From: Thermithiobacillus tepidarius DSM 3134
GTDB lineage: Bacteria > Pseudomonadota > Gammaproteobacteria > Acidithiobacillales > Thermithiobacillaceae
DNA length: 43,064 nt
Direction of reading: 5' to 3'
NCBI RefSeq assembly: GCF_000423825.1
Contig: NZ_KE384096.1
Coordinates: 314,360-357,423 of the forward strand
The translations under genes were made by a program, and so were the position numbers. A model generated the notes under the pieces. It had not been told where the DNA came from, did no database searches, and worked only from the letters and a program-made list of their open reading frames with translations. Of this stretch, positions 13,772 through 23,051 are shown piece after piece; position 1 is the first letter of the stretch, and each line of letters begins with the position of its first letter.

Positions 13772-15148
13772 ATGGATGCAGATTATCCCTCCGAAGTTTC
13801 CCTGAAGCTGCCTCCGCACGCCCTCGAGGCGGAGCAGGCCGTCCTGGGCAGTGTTTTGCTGGACAACAATGCCTGGGATCGTGTCGCCGATCTCCTGCAG
13901 GAAGCCGATTTCTACCGCAAGGAGCACCGTCTGATCTTTGCGGGCATGCAGCGCATGCTGGCGGACGGCCATCCGGTGGACGTGCTGACCCTCAGCCAAT
14001 GGCTCGAGGCCAACGGCGAGCTGGACGAGGTCGGCGGGCTGGTCTACCTGGCCACGCTGGCCAACGAGACGCCCACTGCCGCCAACGTGCAGGCCTATGC
14101 CCGCATCGTGCGCGAGCGCGCCGTTGCCCGCAGCCTGATCCGGGTGGGCAATCAGATCGCCGAACTGGCCTACGAGCCGGAAGGCCGCCCCGCCAACGCG
14201 CTGGTGGACGAGGCCGAGCGCCTGGTCTTCGAGATTTCCGAGGCGCAGGCGCGCGGGCAGGGGGGCTTCCGCTCGCTCAACTCCCTGCTGACCGAGGTGG
14301 TCGACCACATCGAGACCATGTCGCGCGAGAACCGCAAGATCACGGGCGTGCCCACCGGCTTCGTCGATCTGGACGAGCGCACCTCGGGCCTGCAGAATTC
14401 CGATCTCATCATCATCGCCGGCCGGCCCAGCATGGGCAAGACCTCCTTCGCCATGAACATCGCCGAGCACGTGGCGGTGGTGGAGAAGCTGCCGGTGGCG
14501 GTGTTCAGCATGGAAATGCCCGGCAGCCAGATCACGCTGCGTCTGCTGTCCTCGCGCGGGCGCATCGACCAGCACAAGGTGCGCACCGGCCAGCTCGGCG
14601 TCGACGACTGGCCGCGGCTGGCGCATACCATGGGCGAGCTGTCGGAGGCACCGCTCTTCGTCGAGGACACGCCGGCCCTGTCGCCCACCGAGCTGCGCTC
14701 GCGGGCACGGCGCCTGAAGCGCGAGCACGGACTGTCGCTGATCGTGGTCGACTACCTGCAGCTCATGCAGGTGCCGGGCCGCAGCGAGAACCGCACCGCC
14801 GAGATCTCGGAAATCTCGCGCGGCCTCAAGGCCTTGGCCAAGGAGTTGAACGTGCCGGTGATCGCCCTGTCCCAGCTCAACCGCGGTCTGGAGCAGCGCA
14901 CCGACAAGCGCCCGGTGATGGCGGACCTGCGCGAATCGGGCGCCATCGAGCAGGACGCGGATCTGATCATGTTCATCTACCGCGACGAGGTCTACCACAA
15001 GGACCAGGAGGACAACAAAGGCATTGCCGAGATCATCATCGGCAAGCACCGCAACGGTCCCACCGGCGTGGTGCGCATGACCTTCCTGGGCGAGTACACC
15101 CGTTTCGAGAATTATGCCGGGCCCGGCTACGACTCCGCCTATGGCTGA
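13772..15148 (+). CDS. dnaB: Replicative DNA helicase DnaB
   Basis: Hexameric 5'-to-3' helicase of the replisome. The 458-residue protein has the N-terminal DnaG-interaction domain (PPHALEAEQAVLGSVLLDN) and a linker helix. The RecA-type motor follows with Walker A GRPSMGKTSFAMN, Walker B VVDYLQLM, motif H3 near VIALSQLNRGLEQR and the arginine-finger region LRESGAIEQDADLIMFIYRD. No intein is present. A GTG at 13763 is in frame three codons earlier; the ATG at 13772 is chosen. rplI-dnaB-alr is a conserved order. Confidence 0.96.
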   Translation: MDADYPSEVSLKLPPHALEAEQAVLGSVLLDNNAWDRVADLLQEADFYRKEHRLIFAGMQRMLADGHPVDVLTLSQWLEANGELDEVGGLVYLATLANETPTAANVQAYARIVRERAVARSLIRVGNQIAELAYEPEGRPANALVDEAERLVFEISEAQARGQGGFRSLNSLLTEVVDHIETMSRENRKITGVPTGFVDLDERTSGLQNSDLIIIAGRPSMGKTSFAMNIAEHVAVVEKLPVAVFSMEMPGSQITLRLLSSRGRIDQHKVRTGQLGVDDWPRLAHTMGELSEAPLFVEDTPALSPTELRSRARRLKREHGLSLIVVDYLQLMQVPGRSENRTAEISEISRGLKALAKELNVPVIALSQLNRGLEQRTDKRPVMADLRESGAIEQDADLIMFIYRDEVYHKDQEDNKGIAEIIIGKHRNGPTGVVRMTFLGEYTRFENYAGPGYDSAYG

Positions 15149-15197
15149 GCGCCTGCCGTCTCCCCGTTGTCCTTAGCCTGTCCTTAGTTACTGCCCT

Positions 15198-16301
15198 ATG
15201 AGTCGCCCTACCCAAGCCCTGATCAGCATCGGGGCGCTCCAGCACAATCTGGCCGCGGTTCGCGCCCATGCGCCGCAGAGCCGCGTCATGGCGGTGGTCA
15301 AGGCGGACGCCTATGGCCACGGCGCGCCCATGGTCGTCCGCACCCTGGCCCAGGCCGGCGTGGACGGCCTGGCGGTGGCCTGCCTGGAGGAAGCCCTGAT
15401 CCTGCGCCAGCAGCAGATCTTTCTGCCCATCTTCATCCTGGACGGCCCCTTCGCCCCCGCCGATCTGCCCGAGATTTCGCGCTGGCGTCTGGGCGTGGTG
15501 CTGCACAACCGTCGCCAGCTGCAGTGGCTGCTGGATGCGCCGCAGGATTTTCCCGTCGATGTCTTCGTCAAGGTGGACACCGGCATGCACCGCCTGGGCT
15601 TCGCGCCCTTGGAGCTGCCGGCGGTGCTGGCGCATCTGGTCCATGCGCCCGGCGTGCGCCTGCGTGGGCTCTTGAGCCACTTGGCGCGGGCGGACACGCC
15701 GGAGGACTGGTATAATACCCATCAAATGGATGGCTTCCGCGAGGCCGCCGCGCACCTGCCGCAAACTCCTGGATTGGAGCTGTCCCTGGCCAGTTCCGCC
15801 GGCATCCTGCGCTTGCCGCAGAGCCACTACCAGTGGGTGCGCCCCGGCCTGATGCTGTACGGCATGTCCCCCTTCGCCGCCGAAGACGGCTTGGCGCTCG
15901 GCCTGCGCCCGGTGCTGCAGCTGCGTTCGGAGCTGATCGCCATCCGCGATCTGCGCCCCGGCGAGTGGCTGGGCTATGGCGCCGGCTTCCGCGCCGACGT
16001 CCCGACCCGGGTCGGAGTGGTGGCGGTCGGCTACGGCGACGGCTATCCCCGTCTGGGCACGGGTACCCCGGTGCTGGTGGGCGGCCGGCGCACGCGCCTG
16101 CTGGGGCGGGTGTCCATGGACATGCTCTTCGTCGATCTCACGCCCCTGCCCGGCGCGCAGCTGGGCGACGAAGTGGTGCTGATGGGCGAGCAGGGCGGCG
16201 AGCGGGTGACCGTGGAGGAGCTGGCCGCCCTATGCGGTACCATCCCTTATGAACTGACCTGCCGGCTGCAAGGGCGGGTCCCGCGAGTACCGGTGCCATG
16301 A
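15198..16301 (+). CDS. alr: Alanine racemase
   Basis: PLP enzyme converting L- to D-alanine for peptidoglycan. The 367-residue protein has the PLP lysine K35 in VVKADAYGHG and the barrel motifs KVDTGMHRLGF and RPGLMLYG. The C-terminal domain carries the catalytic tyrosine region LGYGAGFRA and GRVSMDMLFVDL. The ATG at 15198 lacks an obvious Shine-Dalgarno sequence. A 9-base direct repeat (TGTCCTTAG, 11 bases apart) lies in the 49-base gap after dnaB. The stop overlaps the radA start (ATGA), so the two are coupled. Confidence 0.95.
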   Translation: MSRPTQALISIGALQHNLAAVRAHAPQSRVMAVVKADAYGHGAPMVVRTLAQAGVDGLAVACLEEALILRQQQIFLPIFILDGPFAPADLPEISRWRLGVVLHNRRQLQWLLDAPQDFPVDVFVKVDTGMHRLGFAPLELPAVLAHLVHAPGVRLRGLLSHLARADTPEDWYNTHQMDGFREAAAHLPQTPGLELSLASSAGILRLPQSHYQWVRPGLMLYGMSPFAAEDGLALGLRPVLQLRSELIAIRDLRPGEWLGYGAGFRADVPTRVGVVAVGYGDGYPRLGTGTPVLVGGRRTRLLGRVSMDMLFVDLTPLPGAQLGDEVVLMGEQGGERVTVEELAALCGTIPYELTCRLQGRVPRVPVP

Positions 16302-17656
16302 GCAAGAGCAAGACCATCTACGTGTGCGACGCCTGCGGCGCCACGTCGCCGAAGTGGCTGGGGCGCTGCCCCGACTGCGGCGCCTGGAACAGCCTGGTGG
16401 AAAGCCTGCCGATGGCGGCGAGCGCCAACACCCGGCACACGGCTTACGCCGTGGCCAGCCATGCCCAGGATTTGACGGCGGTGGTGTCCGAAGAGACGCC
16501 GCGGGTGTCCACCGGCCTGCAGGAGCTGGATCGCGTGCTGGGCGGCGGCCAGGTCGCCGGCGCGGCCATGCTGCTGGGCGGCGATCCGGGCATCGGCAAG
16601 TCCACCCTGCTCCTGCAGGCCGTGAGCCATCTGGCCCAGAGCGGGCCGGCTTTGTACGTGACCGGCGAGGAATCGGCCGGCCAGGTGGCCATGCGCGCCC
16701 GGCGCCTGGACCTGAGCAGCCGCGGCATCCGCCTGCTGGCGGAGAACAACCTGGAGCAGATTCTGGCCCAGGCACAAACGGAATCGCCGGCGGTGCTGGT
16801 GGTGGATTCCATCCAGACCGTGTTCAGCGATGCCCTGCAGTCGGCGCCGGGCTCGGTGGCCCAGGTGCGCGAGTGCGCGGCGCAGCTGGTGCGCTATGCC
16901 AAGCGCGCCGGCGTGGCCGTCTGGCTAGTGGGCCACGTCACCAAGGAGGGCACCCTGGCCGGGCCGCGGGTGCTGGAGCACATGGTGGATACGGTGCTCT
17001 ATTTCGAGGGCGAGCCGGGCAACAGCTTCCGCATCGTGCGCGCCATCAAGAACCGCTTCGGCGCCGTCAACGAGCTGGGCGTGTTCAGCATGACGGACAA
17101 AGGCTTGGCGGAGGTGGACAATCCCTCCAGCCTCTTCCTGTCCCAGCACGCGCAGCCGGTGCCCGGCAGCGCCGTGCTGGTCACCCAGGAAGGCACGCGA
17201 CCGCTGCTCGTGGAGGTGCAGGCGCTGGTGAGCCCGAGCCCGCTGGCGAACCCGCGCCGGGTGGCCATCGGCCTGGACCCGAACCGCCTGTCCATGTTGC
17301 TGGCCGTGCTGCACCGCCATGGCGGCGTGCCGCTCTTCGACCAGGACGTCTTCATCAACGTGGTCGGCGGCGTGCGCCTGAACGAGCCGGCCGCCGACCT
17401 GGCGGTGGTGATGGCGCTGCTGTCCAGCTTCCGCAACCGCCCGTTGGATGCGGAGCGCGTGCTCTTTGGCGAGGTCGGCCTGGCCGGCGAGGTGCGGGCG
17501 GTGTCGCGCGCCGGCGACCGCCTCAAGGAGGCGGCCAAGCTCGGCTTCAAGCGCGCGATGCTGCCCGCCGCCAGCCGCCTGGAGCGCAGCGTGGGCGGCA
17601 TCAAGGTGCTGCAGGTGGACAAGCTGGGCGACGCCTTGGACCTGGCCTTCGACTGA
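16298..17656 (+). CDS. radA: DNA repair protein RadA
   Basis: RecA-related, DnaB-like helicase that processes recombination branches. The 452-residue protein has an N-terminal four-cysteine zinc finger (VCDACGATSPKWLGRCPDCG) and a RecA core with Walker A GGDPGIGKSTLLLQ. The RadA-specific KNRFG motif is seen in IKNRFGAVNELG. The C-terminal Lon-protease-like domain (GVRLNEPAADLAVVMALLSS) lacks the Ser-Lys dyad in the usual context, as in other RadA. It starts inside the alr stop codon. Confidence 0.96.
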   Translation: MSKSKTIYVCDACGATSPKWLGRCPDCGAWNSLVESLPMAASANTRHTAYAVASHAQDLTAVVSEETPRVSTGLQELDRVLGGGQVAGAAMLLGGDPGIGKSTLLLQAVSHLAQSGPALYVTGEESAGQVAMRARRLDLSSRGIRLLAENNLEQILAQAQTESPAVLVVDSIQTVFSDALQSAPGSVAQVRECAAQLVRYAKRAGVAVWLVGHVTKEGTLAGPRVLEHMVDTVLYFEGEPGNSFRIVRAIKNRFGAVNELGVFSMTDKGLAEVDNPSSLFLSQHAQPVPGSAVLVTQEGTRPLLVEVQALVSPSPLANPRRVAIGLDPNRLSMLLAVLHRHGGVPLFDQDVFINVVGGVRLNEPAADLAVVMALLSSFRNRPLDAERVLFGEVGLAGEVRAVSRAGDRLKEAAKLGFKRAMLPAASRLERSVGGIKVLQVDKLGDALDLAFD

Positions 17657-17707
17657 GCCGAAGTTAAAACGAGAACAATTTTTTACGCGGACCAAGAACC
17701 CGCTTTG

Positions 17708-17716
17708 TGGTATAGT
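17708..17716 (+). promoter_or_regulatory. Extended -10 promoter before the FAD/FeS dehydrogenase
   Basis: TGGTATAGT is an extended -10 element (TG-N-TATAGT) 73 bases before the ATG at 17790. No good -35 is present at 17 bases, which fits extended -10 promoters. A GC-rich inverted repeat (GCCGGCGCC...GGCCGGCG) lies in the leader around 17740-17765. Confidence 0.45.
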
Positions 17717-17789
17717 CGGCGTTGATTGAAGCCGTGCCTGGCCGGCGCCCTTTCGCCGGCCGGCGTTTCCGAGCGTGTGACCCGATCCG

Positions 17790-20700
17790 ATGAGCGATTC
17801 CAGCAATTCCCGCATCCGCGAAATCCCCTACAATTATACCTCCTTCTCCGATCGCGAGATCGTGATCCGCTTTCTGAGTGAGGAGATGTGGGCGGTGCTC
17901 AACAGCCTGCGGGCGCAGCGGCGCACCGGGCGCTCGGCGCGCATGCTCTTCGAGGTGCTCGGCGACCTGTGGGTGGTGTCGCGCAACCCCTATATCCAGG
18001 ACGATCTGCTGGAAAACAGGAAGCGCTTCCAATCCCTGGTGCATGCCCTGCATCACCGTCTGGACCAGATCGTGGCGCGGGCCGAGGGCAATGCCCAGGC
18101 GTTGCGCCTGGTAGAGGCGGCGCGCCGGGCGGTGGCGGAGTTCGAAGCGTGGTTCCCGCAGCAGCGCCAGCTGCGCCGGCGGGCGCTGAGCGAGTTCAGC
18201 AAGGTCACCCGCAAGGACAACATTCATTTCGACGGCCTGGCACGGGTCAGCCACGCCACCGATGCCACCGATTGGCGCGTGGAATTTCCTTTCGTGGTGC
18301 TGACTCCGGATACGGAAGAGGAGATGGCCGGCCTGGTGGCCGCCTGCATCCGTCTCGGCCTGACCGTCATTCCGCGCGGCGGCGGCACCGGCTACACCGG
18401 CGGCGCCGTGCCTCTGCACGCCGACAGCGCGGTGATCAACACGGAAAAGCTGGAGGAGCTGGGCGCGATCACCCATCGGGAGATTCCCGGCGTGACCGGA
18501 CCGGTGGCCACCATCCGCGCCGGCGCCGGCGTCGTGACCCGGCGCGTGGCGGACGCCGCCTATGCCGCCGGCCTGGTTTTTGCCGTGGACCCGACATCCC
18601 AGGATGCCTCCACCATCGGCGGCAACATCGCCATGAACGCGGGCGGCAAGAAGGCCGTGCTGTGGGGCACCACCCTCGACAATCTGGTGTCCTGGCGCAT
18701 GGTGACGCCCGATGCCCAGTGGCTGGAGGTGGAGCGGCTCAACCATAACCTGGGCAAGATCCATGAGCTCGATTTCGCCGTGTTCCGCGTCACCCGCTAT
18801 GCGTCGGACGGCAAGACGCCGCTCGGCGAGCCGGAGATCCTGCGCATTCCCGGGCCGGACCTGCGCAAGCAGGGCCTGGGCAAGGACGTGACCAACAAGT
18901 TCCTGGGCGGCCTGCCCGGCATCCAGAAGGAAGGCTGCGACGGGCTGATCACCTCGGGTGTGTTCATCCTGCACCGCCAGTTCCAGCACACGCGCACCGT
19001 CTGCCTGGAGTTCTTCGGCGCGGATCTGCGCGATGCCGTGCCGGCCATCGTGGAAACCAAGGATTACCTGGATGGACTGGACGGCGTGGTGCTGGCCGGC
19101 CTGGAGCATCTGGACGAGCGCTACGTGCGGGCGGTGGGCTATGCCACCAAGGCGCCGCGGCCCGAACGGCCCAAGATGGTGCTGATCGCCGACATCAGCG
19201 GCGACGACGAGCAGGCGGTGGCCGCCGCCGCCAGCCAGGTGGTGCGCCTGGCCAACGCCCGCGGCGCCGAGGGCTTCGTCGCCGTGAGCGCGGAAGCGCG
19301 CAAGGCGTTCTGGAAGGACCGGGCCCGCACCGCCGCCATCGCCGCCCACACCAATGCCTTCAAGATCAACGAGGACGTGGTCATCCCCCTGGAGCGCCTG
19401 GCCGACTACAACGACGGCATCGAGCGCATCAACATCGAACTGTCCACCGAGAACAAGCTCGCGATCCTGGACGCGGTGCTCGATTACCTGCGCGGCGGCT
19501 TGCCCGAGGCGCGCGAGCGAGCCGAATTCCGCAGCCGCGAGGGCGAGGAGATCATCGCCCACAAGCGCCAGCGGGCCGTCGAACATCTGCTCGCGGTGCA
19601 GGCGCGTTGGCAGCGGCTCATGGCCGACCTGGACGCGCCGGCGGCCGATTTGGCCCTGGAGGCGGAGATCCGGGCGCGGCTGCGGCCGGGGGACACGGTG
19701 TTCCGCCTGCTGCAGCGCCGCGACCTGCGCATCTCCTACCGGCGCGAGGTCGGGCAGGTGCTGCACGAGATCTTCGCCGGCCGCGAGTTCGAGGCCCTGC
19801 GCCGCCGCCTGGACGGCATTCACGAGGAAGTGCGCAAGAGCCGGCTCTTCGTTGCCTGCCACATGCATGCCGGCGACGGCAACGTGCACACCAACATTCC
19901 GGTGAACTCCAACGACTACGCCATGATGCGGCGCGCCGAGGCGGTGGTGGAGCGGGTGATGGCGCTGGCGGCGGCCCTGGACGGCGTCATCTCCGGCGAG
20001 CACGGCATCGGCATCACCAAGATGCAGTTCCTGGATCCGGCCACGGTGGCGGCCTTCGCCGAATACAAGCGCCACGTGGACCCGGAAGGCCGCTTCAATC
20101 GCGACAAGCTCATGCCCGGCTCGGGGCTGCAGCGCGCCTACACGCCGAGCTTCAATTTGCTGGAGGCGGAGGCCATTATCCTGGAGAGCACCCAGCTCAA
20201 CGCCCTGGCCGACGACATCTCCGACTGCCTGCGCTGCGGCAAGTGCAAGCCGGTCTGCACCACCCATATCCCGCGCGCCAACCTGCTCTACTCGCCGCGC
20301 AACAAGATCCTCGGCACAGGCTTGGTGATGGAGGCGTTTCTCTACGAAAAACAGACGCGTAGAGGCATTTCCTTGCACCATTTCGAGGCCATGAACGACA
20401 TCGCCGACCACTGCACGGTCTGCCACAAATGCGCCAATCCGTGCCCGGTCAACATCGACTTCGGCGACGTGTCCATCCGCATGCGCACCATCCTGCAGGA
20501 GCAGGGGCAAAAGCACTTCAACGCCGGCACCTGGATGTCCATGGCCTTTCTCAACGTGACCGATCCGGCCACGGTCAAGCTCATGCGCAAGGGCATGATC
20601 GAATGGGGCTACCGCGGCCAGCGACTGGCCCACGGCCTGGCCAAGCGGGTGGGACTGCTGCGCAACGGCCAGCGGCCGGCGGACACCACCGGCAAGACGC

Positions 20701-21635
20701 CGGTCAAGGCGCAGGTGCTCAATTTCATCCGCAAGCCCATGCCCGCCCAGTTGCCCATGAAGACCGCCCGTGCCCTCCTGGGCGTGGAGGACGAGAAGGT
20801 GGTGCCCATCCTGCGCGATCCCGCCAAGGTGACGGATAGCTCGGACGCCGTGTTCTACTTCCCCGGCTGCGGCTCGGAGCGTCTCTTCAGCCAGGTGGGG
20901 CTGGCCACCCAGGCCATGCTCTTCGAACTCGGTGCGCAGACCGTGCTGCCGCCCGGCTATCTGTGCTGCGGCTATCCGCAGGCTTCCAGCGGCAACCGCG
21001 CCAAGGGCGAGCAGATCACCGCCGAGAACCGGGTGCTTTTCCACCGGGTGGCCAACACGCTGAACTACATGGACATCAAGACGGTCATCGTGTCATGCGG
21101 AACCTGCATGGATCAGCTCTTGAAATACCAGTTCGAGCAGATCTTCCCGGGCTGCCGGCTGCTGGACATTCACGAGTACCTGATGGAGAAGGGCATCCGG
21201 CTCGACGGAGTGAGCGGCGTGCAGTACCTCTATCACGATCCCTGCCACACGCCCATGAAGACCTACGACGCCCAGAGCGTGGCGTCGGATCTGATGGGCC
21301 AAGCGGTGCTGCTGTCCGACCGCTGTTGCGGCGAGGCCGGCACCCTGGCAGTGGCGCGGCCGGACATCTCCACCCAGCTGCGCTTCCGCAAGCAGGAGGA
21401 GATCCAGCGCGGCGTGCAGCAGCTGACCGGCGGCCCCGTGGCGGAGGCCGGGCGGGTCAAGATGCTGACGAGCTGTCCCGCCTGCCAGCAGGGCCTGGCC
21501 CGTTATGAGGAGGACACCGGCGTGGAAACGGACTACATTGTGGTGGAGCTGGCCAGGCACATCCTGGGACCGGATTGGCAGGAGCGCTTTGTCGAGAGAG
21601 CCCGCCAGGGCGGCATCGAGCGGGTGATCTTGTAG
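17790..21635 (+). CDS. DUF3683 FAD-linked oxidase / FeS / CCG-domain fusion (D-2-hydroxyacid dehydrogenase-like)
   Basis: A 1281-residue fusion, probably a membrane-associated D-lactate or glycolate type dehydrogenase that passes electrons through FeS clusters to the quinone pool. In order it has a DUF3683 N-terminal helical region (about 1-160) and a FAD-binding type 4 domain with [15 protein letters not shown]. The FAD-oxidase C-terminal domain follows, with [17 protein letters not shown] and [14 protein letters not shown]. Two 4Fe-4S motifs are [11 protein letters not shown] and [13 protein letters not shown]. Two CCG/HdrB-like cysteine blocks are [10 protein letters not shown] with [10 protein letters not shown], and HDPCHTP with CCGEAGTLA. 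It thus combines GlcD-, GlcF- and GlpC-like parts in one chain. The substrate is not visible in the sequence. Confidence 0.9.
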   Translation: MSDSSNSRIREIPYNYTSFSDREIVIRFLSEEMWAVLNSLRAQRRTGRSARMLFEVLGDLWVVSRNPYIQDDLLENRKRFQSLVHALHHRLDQIVARAEGNAQALRLVEAARRAVAEFEAWFPQQRQLRRRALSEFSKVTRKDNIHFDGLARVSHATDATDWRVEFPFVVLTPDTEEEMAGLVAACIRLGLTVIPRGGGTGYTGGAVPLHADSAVINTEKLEELGAITHREIPGVTGPVATIRAGAGVVTRRVADAAYAAGLVFAVDPTSQDASTIGGNIAMNAGGKKAVLWGTTLDNLVSWRMVTPDAQWLEVERLNHNLGKIHELDFAVFRVTRYASDGKTPLGEPEILRIPGPDLRKQGLGKDVTNKFLGGLPGIQKEGCDGLITSGVFILHRQFQHTRTVCLEFFGADLRDAVPAIVETKDYLDGLDGVVLAGLEHLDERYVRAVGYATKAPRPERPKMVLIADISGDDEQAVAAAASQVVRLANARGAEGFVAVSAEARKAFWKDRARTAAIAAHTNAFKINEDVVIPLERLADYNDGIERINIELSTENKLAILDAVLDYLRGGLPEARERAEFRSREGEEIIAHKRQRAVEHLLAVQARWQRLMADLDAPAADLALEAEIRARLRPGDTVFRLLQRRDLRISYRREVGQVLHEIFAGREFEALRRRLDGIHEEVRKSRLFVACHMHAGDGNVHTNIPVNSNDYAMMRRAEAVVERVMALAAALDGVISGEHGIGITKMQFLDPATVAAFAEYKRHVDPEGRFNRDKLMPGSGLQRAYTPSFNLLEAEAIILESTQLNALADDISDCLRCGKCKPVCTTHIPRANLLYSPRNKILGTGLVMEAFLYEKQTRRGISLHHFEAMNDIADHCTVCHKCANPCPVNIDFGDVSIRMRTILQEQGQKHFNAGTWMSMAFLNVTDPATVKLMRKGMIEWGYRGQRLAHGLAKRVGLLRNGQRPADTTGKTPVKAQVLNFIRKPMPAQLPMKTARALLGVEDEKVVPILRDPAKVTDSSDAVFYFPGCGSERLFSQVGLATQAMLFELGAQTVLPPGYLCCGYPQASSGNRAKGEQITAENRVLFHRVANTLNYMDIKTVIVSCGTCMDQLLKYQFEQIFPGCRLLDIHEYLMEKGIRLDGVSGVQYLYHDPCHTPMKTYDAQSVASDLMGQAVLLSDRCCGEAGTLAVARPDISTQLRFRKQEEIQRGVQQLTGGPVAEAGRVKMLTSCPACQQGLARYEEDTGVETDYIVVELARHILGPDWQERFVERARQGGIERVIL

Positions 21636-21654
21636 CAAAAACAAGGAGATGGCC

Positions 21655-23013
21655 ATGGATGTGAATGTGGATTATGCCGCGCGGCGGCAAAAGCTCCTGG
21701 CGCGCATGGGGCAGGGCATCGCCATCCTGCCCACCGCCACCCAGAAGCTGCGCAACAATGATGCGCACTATCGCTTCCGGCCCGACAGCGATTTTTATTA
21801 CCTGACCGGCTTCGCCGAGCCCGAGGCGGTGCTGGTGCTGGCGCCCGGCCATCCGCAGGGGCCCTACATCCTCTTCGTGCGGCCCCGCGATCCGGAGCGC
21901 GAGATCTGGGACGGCTACCGTGCCGGCCTGGAGGGCGCGCGCGCGCGCTTCGGCGCCGACCAGGCTTTCAGTATCCACGACATCGACAATATCCTGCCCG
22001 GCTTCCTGGAGAACCAGGACATCCTCTTTTACAGCGTCGGCCGCAACGCCGATTTCGACGGCCGCGTCATGCACTGGCTCAACATGGCGCGGGCCAAGGT
22101 GCGTGCCGGGGTGAGCGCGCCGCGCGAGATCGTGGATGTGGACGAGCTCATCCACGAGATGCGTTTGCGCAAGGATGTCGCCGAGATCGAGCTGATGCGC
22201 CGCGCCGCCGGCATCACCGGCGCCGCCCACCGCCAGGCCATGCGCAACTGCCGCCCGGGCCTCTACGAGTACGAGTTGGAAGCGGAGATCGAGTACGTGT
22301 TCCGGCGCCTGGGCGCCAGTGCCTCCGCCTATCCATCCATCGTCGGAGGCGGCGCGAACGGTTGCATCCTACATTACATCGAGAACCGGGCGCCCCTGCG
22401 CGACGGCGATCTGGTGCTGATCGATGCCGGCGCCGAGTACGACTGCTATGCCGCCGACGTGACCCGCACCTTTCCGGTGAACGGCCGCTTCAGCGCGGAG
22501 CAGCGCGCGCTCTATGAGCTGGTGCTGGCGGCGCAGCAGGCCGCCATCGAGGCGGTGCGTCCGGGCAACCCTTACCATCTGTACCACGATGCCGCCGTGC
22601 GCGTGCTGACCGAGGGGCTGATCCGGCTGGGTCTGCTGCAGGGCAGCCTGGAGCAGTGCCTGGGGAAGGAAAGCTACAAGCCCTTCTACATGCACCGCAC
22701 CGGCCACTGGCTGGGCATGGACGTGCACGATGTCGGCGTCTACAAGCGCCAGGGAGAATGGCGGCTGTTGGAGCCGGGCATGGTGCTGACCGTGGAGCCG
22801 GGCCTTTATGTGGCGCCCGACAACCTGGACGTGGAGGCGCGCTGGCGCGGCATCGGCATTCGCATCGAGGATGACGTGCTGGTCACGGACACGGGCTGCG
22901 AGGTGCTGACCCGCGACGTGCCCAAGGCGGTCGACGAGATCGAGGCCCTGATGAACGGAGCCGCGCCCCGTCTCGGGCCGGACGAGGAAGACAGTCTGGC
23001 CGTCGTCGGCTGA
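21655..23013 (+). CDS. pepP: Xaa-Pro aminopeptidase (PepP/AMPP type)
   Basis: Dinuclear-metal aminopeptidase releasing N-terminal residues before proline. The 452-residue protein has the AMP_N domain (FRPDSDFYYLTGFAEPEAVL). The pita-bread fold follows with metal ligands in IDAGAEYDCYAADVTRTFP (two Asp), HRTGHWLGMDVHD (His), TVEPGLY (Glu) and IRIEDDVLV (Glu). The ATG at 21655 is favoured: AAGGAG (21643-21648) is 6 bases upstream. The in-frame ATG at 21649 directly abuts the ribosome-binding site. The gene lies 19 bases after the dehydrogenase gene and is probably co-transcribed. PepP is often near ubiquinone genes (ubiH), which are not in this window. Confidence 0.94.
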   Translation: MDVNVDYAARRQKLLARMGQGIAILPTATQKLRNNDAHYRFRPDSDFYYLTGFAEPEAVLVLAPGHPQGPYILFVRPRDPEREIWDGYRAGLEGARARFGADQAFSIHDIDNILPGFLENQDILFYSVGRNADFDGRVMHWLNMARAKVRAGVSAPREIVDVDELIHEMRLRKDVAEIELMRRAAGITGAAHRQAMRNCRPGLYEYELEAEIEYVFRRLGASASAYPSIVGGGANGCILHYIENRAPLRDGDLVLIDAGAEYDCYAADVTRTFPVNGRFSAEQRALYELVLAAQQAAIEAVRPGNPYHLYHDAAVRVLTEGLIRLGLLQGSLEQCLGKESYKPFYMHRTGHWLGMDVHDVGVYKRQGEWRLLEPGMVLTVEPGLYVAPDNLDVEARWRGIGIRIEDDVLVTDTGCEVLTRDVPKAVDEIEALMNGAAPRLGPDEEDSLAVVG

Positions 23014-23051
23014 TTTTTGTCTCTTGCCGCGCCATTTGCACAGGAGCCCCC

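Noticed and set aside
13685-15049. 454-codon minus-strand frame opposite dnaB
   Set aside because: It is a shadow of the conserved dnaB gene with no ribosome-binding site or domain.
17664-21044. 1126-codon open frame on the minus strand opposite the FAD/FeS dehydrogenase
   Set aside because: It shows the same GC-bias artefact; the plus-strand protein has all family motifs while the antisense product has none.
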